In this document: piece after piece, positions 9,188 through 18,061 of the stretch
Layout: each line of letters starts with the position of its first letter
How positions within the stretch are numbered: the first letter of the stretch is position 1
Source of the DNA: Candidatus Thalassolituus haligoni
GTDB lineage: Bacteria; Pseudomonadota; Gammaproteobacteria; Pseudomonadales; Oceanobacteraceae
DNA length: 64,000 nucleotides
Assembly: GCF_041222825.1 (NCBI RefSeq)
Contig: NZ_CP139482.1
Coordinates: 651,001 to 715,000 of the forward strand
Direction: 5' to 3'
Notes under the pieces: generated by a model
Seen by the model: the letters and a program-made list of their open reading frames with translations, nothing else
The model's database searches: none
What the model was told of the DNA's origin: nothing
Program-made: the position numbers and the translations under genes

Positions 9188-9457
9188 GTGTTGCTGTCAT
9201 TCGCTACCCTGGCCAGTGGCCCGCTGTATGCCAGTGCTGATTGCCAGAAGCACCCCAAAGAAGAACAACTGCATGTGCTGGAAATGCAGAAAAAGATCGT
9301 GAATGACTATGGTTTTGCCATCAAAAAATTCCAGGCAGCTGGCCATTGTTATGAAATCTATGGCTGGGGTCTGAACGAGGCAAAGACCGAGTTTGTCAAA
9401 ATCGAAGTGTATTTCGATACTAAAACGGGCGACATCGTCAAGAAAAAAATCGACTGA
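9143..9457 (+). CDS. PepSY domain-containing small periplasmic protein
   Basis: About 104 residues from ATG 9143. A signal peptide (IVLLSFATLASGPLYASA) precedes a single PepSY-like domain (GFAIKKFQAAGHCYEIYGWG..., then KIEVYFDTKTGDIVKKK). The beginning is a tandem 15-bp repeat that supplies three in-frame ATG codons at 9143, 9158 and 9173. GGAG at 9130 is best spaced for the first. It is followed 15 bp later by a cytochrome b561 gene. That pairing is common in proteobacteria and suggests a role in periplasmic redox or modulation of the cytochrome; this is inferred from context. Confidence 0.85.
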   Translation: MLKKVMLKKVMLKKIVLLSFATLASGPLYASADCQKHPKEEQLHVLEMQKKIVNDYGFAIKKFQAAGHCYEIYGWGLNEAKTEFVKIEVYFDTKTGDIVKKKID

Positions 9458-9472
9458 GCTGGTGCTGCTGGA

Positions 9473-9994
9473 ATGATCTGGGATCGTTTTATACGTCTGT
9501 TTCACTGGTCGGTGGCGGTTTTGTTTCTGGCTAACTTCTGGTGGCTGGACGATGGCGACGATGCGCATGAATGGGCCGGTTATACGCTGTTGGCGCTGCT
9601 GCTGGCGCGTCTGATCTGGGGCTTTGTTGGCCCGACCAACGCCCGTTTCAGCGACTTTCTGCCGACGCCGGCGCGGTTATGTGATAACTGGCAACGGTTT
9701 GGCGAGTACCAGCGTCAGCATCGGCATAACAGTCGCCACAGCCCGGTTGGCGGGCTGATGGTGCTGTTGTTGCTGTTGATGCTGACAGTCACCGGCGTCA
9801 GCGGCTGGATGCAGGAACTGGATGCCTTCTGGGGCGAAGATTGGGTGCAAAATCTGCATCGCTGGGCGGCCAATAGCGTTATGGCCATGGTGGTGATCCA
9901 CGTTGTGGCGGTGTTATTGATCCAGTGGCGTTACCGGGTGCCTCTGCTGCAGGGCATGCTGCCCGGTATCAAGGATAACCGACCGCAGCGTTAA
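9473..9994 (+). CDS. Cytochrome b561 / cytochrome b-type inner-membrane protein
   Basis: 173 residues with four predicted membrane helices: about 10-25, 36-52, 94-112 and 132-152. His residues placed for haem ligation include His12 in RLFHWSV and those in the LHRWAANSVMAMVVIHV segment. This matches the short b561 family (Ni,Fe-hydrogenase b-subunit type) that moves electrons across the inner membrane. It follows the PepSY gene closely and probably shares its transcript. Physiological electron partner unknown. Confidence 0.88.
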   Translation: MIWDRFIRLFHWSVAVLFLANFWWLDDGDDAHEWAGYTLLALLLARLIWGFVGPTNARFSDFLPTPARLCDNWQRFGEYQRQHRHNSRHSPVGGLMVLLLLLMLTVTGVSGWMQELDAFWGEDWVQNLHRWAANSVMAMVVIHVVAVLLIQWRYRVPLLQGMLPGIKDNRPQR

Positions 9995-10064
9995 ACCACG
10001 CTGTGCATTCCCTTTGTCGCCAGTCTGGATATACTGTACAAAATCCCAGTTATCCAGAAAAGCC

Positions 10065-12047
10065 ATGCGTCTGTTTATTGCTGAAAAACCCTCTCTTGGC
10101 CGCGCCATTGCGGCAGTGCTGCCGAAACCCCATCAAAAAGGTGAAGGTTTTGTACGTGCTGCCAATGGCGATGTCGTCAGCTGGTGTATCGGTCATTTGC
10201 TGGAACAGGCCGAGCCAGAAGCCTACAACCCGGCGTTCAAACAGTGGCGGCTGGATGTATTGCCGATCGTGCCCGAGACCTGGCAACTGCAACCCAAAAG
10301 CCAGACCCGTAAACAACTGTCGGTGTTACGTAAACTGGTGAAAGAGGCCAGTCAACTGGTTCATGCCGGCGACCCGGATCGGGAAGGGCAGCTACTGGTG
10401 GACGAAGTTGTCAGCTATCTGAATGTCCCGGTGGTCAAACGTCAGAACATGCAACGCCTGCTGATCAGCGACCTCAATCCCCAAGCCGTGAGCCGGGCCT
10501 TAACGCAACTACGTTCCAATCGGGACTTTATCCCGCTCTCAACCTCGGCGCTGGCACGCAGTCGGGCGGACTGGCTGTACGGCATTAACCTGACCCGAGC
10601 CTGTACCGTCAAGGGGCAGCAAGGTGGGTTGAAGCAGGTACTGTCGGTGGGACGGGTACAAACACCGATTCTCGGACTGGTGGTGCGTCGCGATGAAGAA
10701 ATAAGCGATTTTGTCTCCAAACCTTTTTATGAAGTCCGTGCTGCCATTCATCTGCAAGCCGGTCAACCCTTGTGTTTTTACGCTCGCTGGCAACCCAGTG
10801 AAGCCTGTGCCAGCCACCTGGATGACGAGGGGCGGGTACTTAACCCCAAACTTGCCCATAACGTGGCTGAACGTATTCGACAGCAACCCGCCACCGTCAC
10901 AGCCAGCGAACGCAAGGAGAAACAGCAAGCCGCACCGCTGCCCTATAACCTGTCGGCGTTGCAGATTGATGCCGCCAAAGCGTTTGGACTGAGCGCCAAA
11001 CAGGTGCTGGATGGCTGTCAGTCGTTGTACGAAAAGTATCAGCTGATTACCTATCCCCGCTCCGATTGCCGTTACTTGCCAGAGGATCACTACAGCCGCC
11101 GCCAGTCGGTCGTCAGTGCCATTGGTCATCATCAGCAAGATCTGGTGACGGTGATTGAGGGAGCCAATCTGTCGTTACGTTCCAAAGCCTGGAATGACCG
11201 TAAGGTCGAAGCGCACCATGCGATTATTCCCAGCGAAAAAACCACGGCTTCCGGCAGCCTGACACTGGCAGAAAAACAGCTGTATTCGATGATTGCCCGC
11301 CAGTATCTGCTGCAGTTTTATCCGCCGCATCGTTATGCCGACCGTCGTATTGAGCTGGTCATTGCGGGCGGCCAGTTTGTCGCTACCGAACGGGAGAATC
11401 TGGAACCTGGTTGGAAGGCCGCCATGCCACAAGGCAAACAGCAGCGGCAACCGGATGATTCAGCGCTACCCGGCGACGGCCGCTTGCCCGTGCTGGCACC
11501 CGGCCAGACAGTATGGAGTGGTGAGCCGTTGGTGGATGAAAAACATACCCAACCTCCGACGCATTTCAGCGATGCCACGCTGCTGGCGGCGATGACGGGC
11601 ATCAACCGCTTCGTTAAAGACCGCGAGCTGAAAAAAATCCTCAAAGACACCGATGGTCTTGGCACCGAAGCCACGCGGGCCAGTATTATCGAACTGTTGT
11701 TCAAGCGGCGCTTCCTGCAGCGCGCAGGCAAAACCATACTGGCCACCGAGCTGGGTCGTGCGTTGATCAATACCCTGCCAGAAAGCACCACCGTGCCAGA
11801 CATGACCGCGCATTGGGAACGCCAGCTGAACGACATCAGCGAACGGGCATTAAACTACGAGGGTTTTATGCAACCGCTGCTAGGGCAGTTGCATACCCTG
11901 GTTGGCCAGGCCTGCCAGCTGAATACCCAGGCTTTTAGTGGTATCCAGAGCGACAACCCCAAGGCGAAACCCCAGCGCCGTAGCAGCGCCAGCAGCACAC
12001 ATAGCAAGGGCCGCAAGACGGCAGGTCGACGTCGCCAGGCGGACTGA
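10065..12047 (+). CDS. topB: DNA topoisomerase III
   Basis: 660 residues, close to the 653 of E. coli TopB. The TOPRIM domain begins at the N terminus (LFIAEKPSLGRAIA) with its acidic triad region at HAGDPDREGQ. The active-site tyrosine is Tyr330 in LITYPRSDCRYLP. A Lys/Arg/Ser-rich tail (about 635-660) is typical of DNA-binding C termini. The frame is open upstream to 10014, but the protein family starts at the ATG at 10065. The enzyme is a type IA topoisomerase that decatenates replication and recombination intermediates. No conserved operon partner is evident. Confidence 0.96.
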   Translation: MRLFIAEKPSLGRAIAAVLPKPHQKGEGFVRAANGDVVSWCIGHLLEQAEPEAYNPAFKQWRLDVLPIVPETWQLQPKSQTRKQLSVLRKLVKEASQLVHAGDPDREGQLLVDEVVSYLNVPVVKRQNMQRLLISDLNPQAVSRALTQLRSNRDFIPLSTSALARSRADWLYGINLTRACTVKGQQGGLKQVLSVGRVQTPILGLVVRRDEEISDFVSKPFYEVRAAIHLQAGQPLCFYARWQPSEACASHLDDEGRVLNPKLAHNVAERIRQQPATVTASERKEKQQAAPLPYNLSALQIDAAKAFGLSAKQVLDGCQSLYEKYQLITYPRSDCRYLPEDHYSRRQSVVSAIGHHQQDLVTVIEGANLSLRSKAWNDRKVEAHHAIIPSEKTTASGSLTLAEKQLYSMIARQYLLQFYPPHRYADRRIELVIAGGQFVATERENLEPGWKAAMPQGKQQRQPDDSALPGDGRLPVLAPGQTVWSGEPLVDEKHTQPPTHFSDATLLAAMTGINRFVKDRELKKILKDTDGLGTEATRASIIELLFKRRFLQRAGKTILATELGRALINTLPESTTVPDMTAHWERQLNDISERALNYEGFMQPLLGQLHTLVGQACQLNTQAFSGIQSDNPKAKPQRRSSASSTHSKGRKTAGRRRQAD

Positions 12048-12152
12048 AGCACAACGGCCAGCGCTTGTGCCCTACCAATCGCTGTCTGGTGCCGGGCAAT
12101 ATTTTCTCTTTATACTGCTGGCCCTCCATACGGGAGGCGTTCTGGAGGTAAA

Positions 12153-13085
12153 ATGTCGATTCTGATTGATACGGTTTTTCCGGTCTTCCTGATCATCCTG
12201 GCCGGATTTCTGGCAGGGAAATTCAGGATTTGTGGTAGCGAGGCAGCCAAGGCATTAAATGATTTTGTCTTCTGGTTTGCCATGCCGTGTCTGCTGTTCA
12301 AGGCCATGGCTGTGGTTGATCCACAGGTGTTGCTGAATCTGGATTACCTGATCCTGATTGCAATCAGCGTGGTGCTGACCATGGTGATCGGGGTTGTGCT
12401 GGCGAAATACCTGCTCGGCAAGCGGCTTGGCAGCGCCACTATGCTGGGCTTGAACGCGGCCTACGGCAATACCGGGTATCTGGGTATCCCGCTGGCGTTT
12501 GCCAGCTTTGGTGACGCAGCCAGTGTGCCAGTGATTCTGTTTGTGGTGGTTGGCTCTCTGCTGACCATCACCATGGCCACTATCATGATTGAACTGGATA
12601 ACAAGGTGGCAGCCAGTCCCGGGCGTATTACCCTGGATATTGGCAAGGCGGTGTTTAAAAACCCGATGTTGTTATCGCCGCTGGTCGGCATCCTGTATGC
12701 GATGTTGCCATTGGAGCTGCCCTCCATGGTATTTAACTTCTGCGATATTCTTGGGGCTGCCGCCGGGCCATGCGCGCTGTTTTCGCTCGGGCTGTTTCTG
12801 GTGGGCAAACCCCTGTTTGGCGATCTCGGGGCGATCTCGATGACGGCGGTACTGAAGTTACTGGGGCAGCCATTGCTGACCTGGGGGCTGGCCAGTTATG
12901 TCTTTTCGCTACCACCACTCTGGACCAGTGTGGCGATTCTGATGGCCAGTACACCAACCGGTGCAGGCAGCTTTGTACTGGCGCAAAAATACGACACCTT
13001 CGTGCAGGAAACCTCCACCACCATTATCTGGACGTCGATGATTTCGCTACTCACCATCAGCTGGGTACTTGGCTCCGGCCTATAG
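12153..13085 (+). CDS. AEC (auxin efflux carrier) family transporter
   Basis: 310 residues made almost entirely of about ten membrane helices, with GGAGG 7 nt before the ATG. The N-terminal helix pattern (VFPVFLIILAGFLAGK, FVFWFAMPCLLF) and the YGNTGYLGIPLA motif before the central loop are characteristic of AEC permeases. Bacterial members include exporters and importers of small organic acids such as malate or malonate. The substrate here cannot be predicted, and no metabolic gene is adjacent. A terminator hairpin lies 30 bp downstream. Confidence 0.9.
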   Translation: MSILIDTVFPVFLIILAGFLAGKFRICGSEAAKALNDFVFWFAMPCLLFKAMAVVDPQVLLNLDYLILIAISVVLTMVIGVVLAKYLLGKRLGSATMLGLNAAYGNTGYLGIPLAFASFGDAASVPVILFVVVGSLLTITMATIMIELDNKVAASPGRITLDIGKAVFKNPMLLSPLVGILYAMLPLELPSMVFNFCDILGAAAGPCALFSLGLFLVGKPLFGDLGAISMTAVLKLLGQPLLTWGLASYVFSLPPLWTSVAILMASTPTGAGSFVLAQKYDTFVQETSTTIIWTSMISLLTISWVLGSGL

Positions 13086-13114
13086 GCCAGTGACCTGTTC
13101 CGTGTAACAACCCG

Positions 13115-13136
13115 CTCCGCACAGACGGAGGTTTTT
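13115..13136 (+). terminator. Rho-independent terminator after the AEC gene
   Basis: CTCCG (13115-13119) and CGGAG (13126-13130) form a short GC stem with a 6-nt loop, followed by GTTTTT. Confidence 0.65.
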
Positions 13137-13461
13137 CTGTCATATTGTCCGCCCAGGCTCAGCTAACCCTGTCTGAGCCATTGCGTAGCCTTTTTGCGCG
13201 TCAATCACCCCAACGATATACCCCACCCGAGTTATTCCTTTTATCAAAAGCCGGTTTTTTGCCGTTTGAGATGGCGTCAATACCTCTTTGGGAATGGCCC
13301 TAATGGGGAAATGCCGCCGGGTGCGGTTATTTATAAGCTGAAGGCCGTTTGCTGCGTTGTTGATGAGTTTGTTAGCGACGACGTTAATTAGTAACAGCGT
13401 TGTTGCTGATGTTTCCCGGCTCCTCACCATTTAATTCCCATGGTCTGAATCGAGGTAATTC
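13137..13461. other. Intergenic stretch without recognised gene
   Basis: About 325 bp between the terminator and the binding-protein gene. A 96-codon minus-strand frame runs through most of it, but it has no recognisable domain or convincing ribosome site. The stretch probably holds the promoter of the downstream gene; no clear motif could be assigned. Confidence 0.6.
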
Positions 13462-14418
13462 ATGAAATTTGTTTCCCGTTGCGTACTGGTGTGGCTGCTG
13501 GCACTGACCGGTTACGCCGAAAGCGCTACAGAAGCACAGTGCCAAACCGTGCGTATAGGCGTGGTGGATTGGACCGATTTGCATGTGGTTAACGGCATTG
13601 CCAAATCGCTGCTGGAGCAATTGGGGTATCGGGTGGAACTCAGTAACCAGCCCGCCACACCGGAAGTATTCAGCCAGATGCAGCAACGGAATATCGATGT
13701 TTTTATGGGTTACTGGACGCCCGCCATGGTTGAGGTGGCAGCGCCGTTTTACGGCCCGCAAGACGTATCAACCTTGACGGCCAACCTCGATGAAGCGCTC
13801 TGGACACTGGCGGTGCCCGATTATGTTTATGAACAGGGCGTGCATGATTTTGCCGATATCGCCCGGTTTAGCGACAAGTTTGAAGGACGTATCTACGGCC
13901 TGGAGAAAGGCAGTAGCGGTAATGCCGCCATTCTCGAAATGATTTCCTCCAATGCCTTTGGGCTGAAAGACTTCAAACTGATTGAAACCTCCGAACGGCT
14001 GATGCTGGCACAGGTGAATGGCCGAGTCCGCAAGGGAGAATGGATCGTGTTTATGGGTTGGAAACCGCATCCGATGAACCAGCAGTTTGCCATGCGTTAT
14101 CTTGACGGTGGTGATCAGTATTTCGGCCCGGATTACGGCAAGGCCACGGTGAATACCAGTATCCGCAAGGGACTGGAGCAGGAATGTCCCAACCTCGCCC
14201 GCTTTTTCAGTAACCTGACCTTCAAGGCCGCGATCGAAGAAGAAATTATGCAGAAAACCAGCAATGAGTTTGTCCCGGTCGATCGCGCCGTGCGGATGTG
14301 GATGCACCGCAATCCGGCCCAGGTCAGTGCCTGGCTCAGTGGCGTCAAAACACTCACCGGTCAGCCGGTCGACCCGCAGATGATGGCCGATGAGATGGAA
14401 GTGACCTTTGGCCGTTAG
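13462..14418 (+). CDS. Choline/glycine betaine-type ABC transporter substrate-binding protein (OpuAC/ChoX-like)
   Basis: 318 residues. A signal peptide (residues ~1-22, ending YAESA) precedes an OpuAC-type fold starting CQTVRIGVVDWTDLHVVNGIA. The sequence NIDVFMGYWTPAMVE carries aromatic residues typical of the quaternary-amine box. WIVFMGWKPHPMN is a signature of choline/betaine binding proteins. GAGGT precedes the ATG. The protein should capture choline or betaine in the periplasm for an ABC importer. No permease or ATPase gene is nearby, so it is an orphan that must work with a transporter encoded elsewhere. Confidence 0.88.
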   Translation: MKFVSRCVLVWLLALTGYAESATEAQCQTVRIGVVDWTDLHVVNGIAKSLLEQLGYRVELSNQPATPEVFSQMQQRNIDVFMGYWTPAMVEVAAPFYGPQDVSTLTANLDEALWTLAVPDYVYEQGVHDFADIARFSDKFEGRIYGLEKGSSGNAAILEMISSNAFGLKDFKLIETSERLMLAQVNGRVRKGEWIVFMGWKPHPMNQQFAMRYLDGGDQYFGPDYGKATVNTSIRKGLEQECPNLARFFSNLTFKAAIEEEIMQKTSNEFVPVDRAVRMWMHRNPAQVSAWLSGVKTLTGQPVDPQMMADEMEVTFGR

Positions 14419-14466
14419 CCGTGAAATAGCATTGGTGTAAAACAATCAGAATTACAATTGCACTAC

Positions 14467-14876
14467 GGCCACGGCCACGGCCACGGCCACGGACACGGAC
14501 ACGGACACGGACACGGACACGGACACGGACACGGCCACGGCCACGGACACGGACACGGCCACGGCCACGGCCACGGACATGCGGCCACGGACGGAGCCGG
14601 GCCCTACGGACACGGACATGCGGACACGGACATGCGGACACGGACATGCGGACACGGACATGCGGACACGGACATGCGGACACGGACATGCGGACACGGA
14701 CATGCGGACACGGACATGCGGACACGGACATGCGGACACGGACATGCGGACACGGACGGAGCCGGGCCCTACGGACACGGACACGGCCACGCGGCCACGG
14801 ACGGAGCCGGGCCCTACGGACACGGACACGGACATGCGGCCACGGACACGCGGACACGGATATGCGGCCACGGACG
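14467..14876. repeat. Compound tandem array of GGNCAC hexamers, 14-bp and 19-bp units
   Basis: Nineteen consecutive hexamers GGCCAC, GGACAC or GGACAT fill 14467-14580. Ten perfect copies of GGACACGGACATGC fill 14608-14747. Three copies of the 19-mer GGACGGAGCCGGGCCCTAC start at 14589, 14754 and 14799, followed by shorter mixed hexamers to about 14876. The array has no stop codons in several frames on both strands. This produces long artefactual frames such as a His-Gly repeat starting at TTG 14458 with no ribosome site. It ends about 10 bp from the stop of the sigma-54 regulator gene and starts about 50 bp after the binding-protein gene. Confidence 0.97.
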
Positions 14877-14885
14877 GTACGTGAT

Positions 14886-16598
14886 TTATTGCCGTTTTTT
14901 CATCCGGTAGGCCAGTGCAGGGCGTGTCAGTCCCAGCTGTTTCGCTGCTTCGGTGACTACGCCATGGCTGTTCTGTAGTGCTTTTTCGATCAGCAGGGTT
15001 TCCAGTTCATCAAGGCTGGTGCCGGAGGCGATGAGGATGTCGGCCAGCTGGTCGGTCGATAACCCCGGCGCTATGGTGGTTATTTCGCTGCCGGGTGAAG
15101 CAATTCTACCCTGACGGTTAATGATGTTGAGCGGATGAGATGGCTCTGTCAGGGAGGGGAACAGATGTTCCAGCTCAATGACCCGATGGTTGTCGGTCAG
15201 AATCACGCCGCGTTCGATCATATTTTCCAGTTCACGGACGTTACCCGGCCAGGCGTATTCCGCCAGCATCGACATGGCGCGGTCGGTGAGGCCGAGAATT
15301 TTCTTGTTGTACTCTCGCTGGTAGCGGTCGAGAAAGTGCTCCACCAACAGCGGGATGTCTTCCTTGCGTTCACGTAATGATGGAATACGAATGGGCAGGA
15401 CGTTAAGGCGGAAGAACAGGTCGGCGCGAAAGCGTCCGTCCCGGACGGCCTGTTCCAGGTCTTCATTGGTGGCAGCCACAACCCGTACGTCGATTTTGCG
15501 GGTCATGGTGTCACCAACGCGTTCCAGCTCACTTTCTTGCAGTACCCGCAGCAGGGTGGCTTGTGCTCTGGGGGTCAGTTCGGCGACTTCATCCAGAAAT
15601 ATGGTGCCGTAATCGGCGCGTTCAAATTTGCCTTTGCGCGATTGGTGGGCACCAGTAAAGGCACCTTTTTCGACCCCAAACAATTCCGATTCAATCAGGT
15701 CGGGTGGAATGCAGGCGCAGTTGACGGCGACAAAGGGTTGTTCAGCGCGGTCGCTGAGACGATGAATGTTGCGGGCCTGAACTTCCTTGCCGACCCCGGT
15801 TTCTCCCAGCAACAACACGCTGACTTTACTAGCGGCGGCTCTGGCAATCATATCGCAGGCCTGTTTGAACACCGGGGCATTGCCAACGGCGGAAAACGGT
15901 GTCCAGTCGGCCTGAGTCTGGGCTTCATAACGGTTTTTTAATTCGGTGTATTCGTGCTGCAGCAACTCCAGTTCGTCGATCAGCGGGCTGGGGCGGAGGT
16001 ATTTTTCCAGTTCTTCGCGATCTGGCCACTCATGGGCCGGACGACCGATGTTGACGCAGTGGCTATCGCCACAGGCGCAGCACTGGGTTTCCTTGAATAG
16101 AATCTGTCGCCCCATGTAGTAACTGGTGTAGCCACTGGCATAGCCGAGCAGTGTCCAGCACACGGCTTCTTTGCTGGGGCCGATCTCCTGCAGGTGTTGT
16201 TCGGCTTCCCAGGAGTGGTGCCAGTCAAATTCGCCGTAATAGGCACCGCTGGCCATATCGAACTCCAACCGGATCGGTGTCACCTTGACCTTGCCTTCGA
16301 GTTTGTGCAGCTGTGGCCCTACTACAAAGGAATCTCTGGTGCTGAGGTCGGGACGCAAGCGTTTGGCCAGCTCTGCGTCCAGGCGGCCAGCGGCGTAACC
16401 AAAGCGCATCAGCACACCCTTGGCACGTTCCCAGCCAAGAATATCAATCAGGTCTTTGCGCAACTTGCCAAACACGGCGGAGTGGGTCAGTAGCATTCGA
16501 TTTTCGTGCAGCCATATGTGGCCGCTGTCGGGGTCGAAACGCAGTTGATGAATCAAGTCATCGTCGCTGGGGACGGGTAACGCAGTTCTTTGGCTCAT
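14886..16598 (-). CDS. Sigma-54-dependent activator of aromatic catabolism (XylR/DmpR/PoxR family)
   Basis: 570 residues from ATG 16598. The N-terminal aromatic sensor (XylR_N plus V4R, residues ~20-200) carries the Cys cluster CCACGDSHC (173-181) of the V4R zinc site. After a short linker comes the AAA+ domain, with Walker A GETGVGKE (265-272), the sigma-54 contact loop GAFTGA (312-317) and Walker [11 protein letters not shown]. The C-terminal Fis-type HTH reads [20 protein letters not shown]. Relatives sense phenols or toluenes directly and activate catabolic promoters. This gene is divergent from catechol 2,3-dioxygenase, with a consensus sigma-54 promoter and an XylR-like site between. 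Effector unknown, but a phenolic compound is likely. Confidence 0.93.
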   Translation of the reverse strand: MSQRTALPVPSDDDLIHQLRFDPDSGHIWLHENRMLLTHSAVFGKLRKDLIDILGWERAKGVLMRFGYAAGRLDAELAKRLRPDLSTRDSFVVGPQLHKLEGKVKVTPIRLEFDMASGAYYGEFDWHHSWEAEQHLQEIGPSKEAVCWTLLGYASGYTSYYMGRQILFKETQCCACGDSHCVNIGRPAHEWPDREELEKYLRPSPLIDELELLQHEYTELKNRYEAQTQADWTPFSAVGNAPVFKQACDMIARAAASKVSVLLLGETGVGKEVQARNIHRLSDRAEQPFVAVNCACIPPDLIESELFGVEKGAFTGAHQSRKGKFERADYGTIFLDEVAELTPRAQATLLRVLQESELERVGDTMTRKIDVRVVAATNEDLEQAVRDGRFRADLFFRLNVLPIRIPSLRERKEDIPLLVEHFLDRYQREYNKKILGLTDRAMSMLAEYAWPGNVRELENMIERGVILTDNHRVIELEHLFPSLTEPSHPLNIINRQGRIASPGSEITTIAPGLSTDQLADILIASGTSLDELETLLIEKALQNSHGVVTEAAKQLGLTRPALAYRMKKRQ

Positions 16599-16632
16599 TG
16601 TTGTTATCTTTTTTGTGTTGGCCGGTATCAGA

Positions 16633-16648
16633 TTGATCATATCGTCAA
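16633..16648 (+). promoter_or_regulatory. Putative upstream activator site for the XylR/DmpR-type regulator
   Basis: TTGATCATATCGTCAA is an inverted repeat with TTGA/TCAA ends that closely resembles the XylR/DmpR binding site (TTGATCAATTGATCAA from memory). The segment ATATCGT and its 3' neighbours recur 30 bp downstream (16669-16675), and a further TTGATCGGATTGAT lies at 16728-16741. The centre is about 195 bp before the predicted start of transcription, a normal distance for this class. Confidence 0.6.
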
Positions 16649-16809
16649 TTGGATAGATCACAGTCACTATATCGTAAATGTCTATCGGGATCTGGTCGTC
16701 CCGTGGTTGGGCGTAAAGCTGAATTTATTGATCGGATTGATTTTAAAAATCTTTTATAAAACAATAACTTATTGTTTTCCATGGTTCTGCTGAATTGTTT
16801 TTCTGGCGC

Positions 16810-16824
16810 TGGCACGGCGGTTGC
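16810..16824 (+). promoter_or_regulatory. Sigma-54 (-24/-12) promoter of catechol 2,3-dioxygenase
   Basis: TGGCACGGCGGTTGC matches the sigma-54 consensus TGGCACG-N4-TTGC at every defined base, with GG at 16811-16812 and GC at 16823-16824. The next base continues the TTGCT form. Transcription would begin near 16836, giving a ~160-nt leader before the ATG at 16998. An A/T-rich stretch (about 16735-16780) between the activator site and the promoter could be bent by IHF. Confidence 0.85.
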
Positions 16825-16997
16825 TTTTACTTGCAGGCAGACAGTAATAACGGCCAGACAGGCTTCGTATCCATTCGTCATAATCACAAAAAACAAGACG
16901 AACGGAGATCAAGATTCTCTCATTGGTTCCACCCGGCTGAAAGCCAGTGGAGTCATGTGTACTATCAAACGTAAATAACAATAAACGGGAAATAGCT

Positions 16998-17927
16998 ATG
17001 AAATACGGCGTAATGCGTCCTGGACATGTCCAGATTCGGGTTCTCGATATGGCAGATGCCCTGAAGCACTACTGTGACTTGATGGGTCTGATTGAAACGG
17101 GTCGCGATGATCAGGGTCGCGTTTATCTGAAAGCTTGGTCGGAAGTGGACAAGTATTCAGTTGTACTGCGTGAGGCCGATGCTGCCGGTGTGGACTTTAT
17201 CGGTTTCAAGGTTGTTTCAGAAGAAATGCTGGATCTGCTGCAAGGCCGTTTGGTTGAATACGGTGTTGAAGTTAATGAGGTGGCCGCCAACGATCTGCAG
17301 GATTGTGGCCGCCGAATTCGTTTTGTGGTGCCGACCGGTCATACCTTTGAGCTGTTTGCCACCAAGGAGCAAACCGGCAAATGGGGTATATCGAATGTTA
17401 ACCCGGAAGCCTGGCCGCGTGACCTTAAAGGGATGGGCGTGGTGCGTTTCGACCATTGCCTGTTGTATGGCCCGGATGTTCCGGCAACGGCAAAATTGTT
17501 TCAGCAGGTATTGGGTTTTGATATGGCTGAGCAAGTACTGACACCGGATGAAGATAAAACCGTGATCGCCGCTTTTCTGTCTTGCGGCATGAAAGCGCAT
17601 GATATTGCCTTTATTGAAAGCCCCGAGTCCGGCCAGTTCCACCATTCGTCCTATTACCTGGAAACTTGGGAAGACGTGCTGCGTGCTGCTGACCTGATCT
17701 CCATGACGGATACCCCTATCGATATTGGCCCGACCCGCCACGGCTTAACTAACGGTCGTACGATCTATTTCTTTGACCCATCCGGTAACCGCACCGAAGT
17801 GTTCGCCAATGGTAACTACCACTATCCGGATCATGAACCGATCACTTGGACAGCAGATCAGCTGGGCAAGGCGATTTTCTACCATGACCGTGTCCTGAAC
17901 GAACGCTTCCTGACCGTCACTACCTGA
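16998..17927 (+). CDS. xylE: Catechol 2,3-dioxygenase (extradiol, XylE/DmpB type)
   Basis: 309 residues, against 307 for XylE. Two vicinal-oxygen-chelate domains are present. The Fe(II) ligands align with those of XylE: His153 (FDHCLL), His216 (QFHH) and Glu267 (NRTEVF). The enzyme cleaves catechol or methylcatechols next to the hydroxyls to give 2-hydroxymuconic semialdehyde, in the cytoplasm. I chose the ATG at 16998 ([13 protein letters not shown]), matching the family start, over an open extension to 16947. It is driven by the sigma-54 promoter upstream and divergent from its probable activator. The usual XylT-like ferredoxin is not present next to it. Confidence 0.96.
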   Translation: MKYGVMRPGHVQIRVLDMADALKHYCDLMGLIETGRDDQGRVYLKAWSEVDKYSVVLREADAAGVDFIGFKVVSEEMLDLLQGRLVEYGVEVNEVAANDLQDCGRRIRFVVPTGHTFELFATKEQTGKWGISNVNPEAWPRDLKGMGVVRFDHCLLYGPDVPATAKLFQQVLGFDMAEQVLTPDEDKTVIAAFLSCGMKAHDIAFIESPESGQFHHSSYYLETWEDVLRAADLISMTDTPIDIGPTRHGLTNGRTIYFFDPSGNRTEVFANGNYHYPDHEPITWTADQLGKAIFYHDRVLNERFLTVTT

Positions 17928-17945
17928 TCTGGCTGAATAGCCCAT

Positions 17946-17981
17946 AAGCATAACGCCACGGTCAATCGTGGCGTTATGCTT
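17946..17981. terminator. Long perfect hairpin after catechol 2,3-dioxygenase
   Basis: Arms of 15 bp (17946-17960 and 17967-17981) are exactly complementary around the 6-nt loop GTCAAT. No T-tract follows on either strand, so termination is plausible but not certain. Confidence 0.6.
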
Positions 17982-18061
17982 GCTGGACAAGCTGGAAGGT
18001 GTCGATACATTGCATGTTGAGAGGGGCGGGTGTCAGGTTCGCAGGTGTCAAATTCGAGTTG

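Noticed and set aside
13140..13430. 96-codon minus-strand frame in the gap before the binding-protein gene
   Set aside because: No recognisable domain, no convincing ribosome site, atypical composition.
14608..14747. Regular 14-bp repeats as a possible CRISPR array
   Set aside because: Units are contiguous with no unique spacers and no cas genes are near.
14458..14910. 150-codon His-Gly repeat frame and similar long frames on both strands
   Set aside because: They arise from stop-free tandem repeats, begin with a TTG lacking a ribosome site, and have no homologue I know; treated as non-coding repeat DNA.
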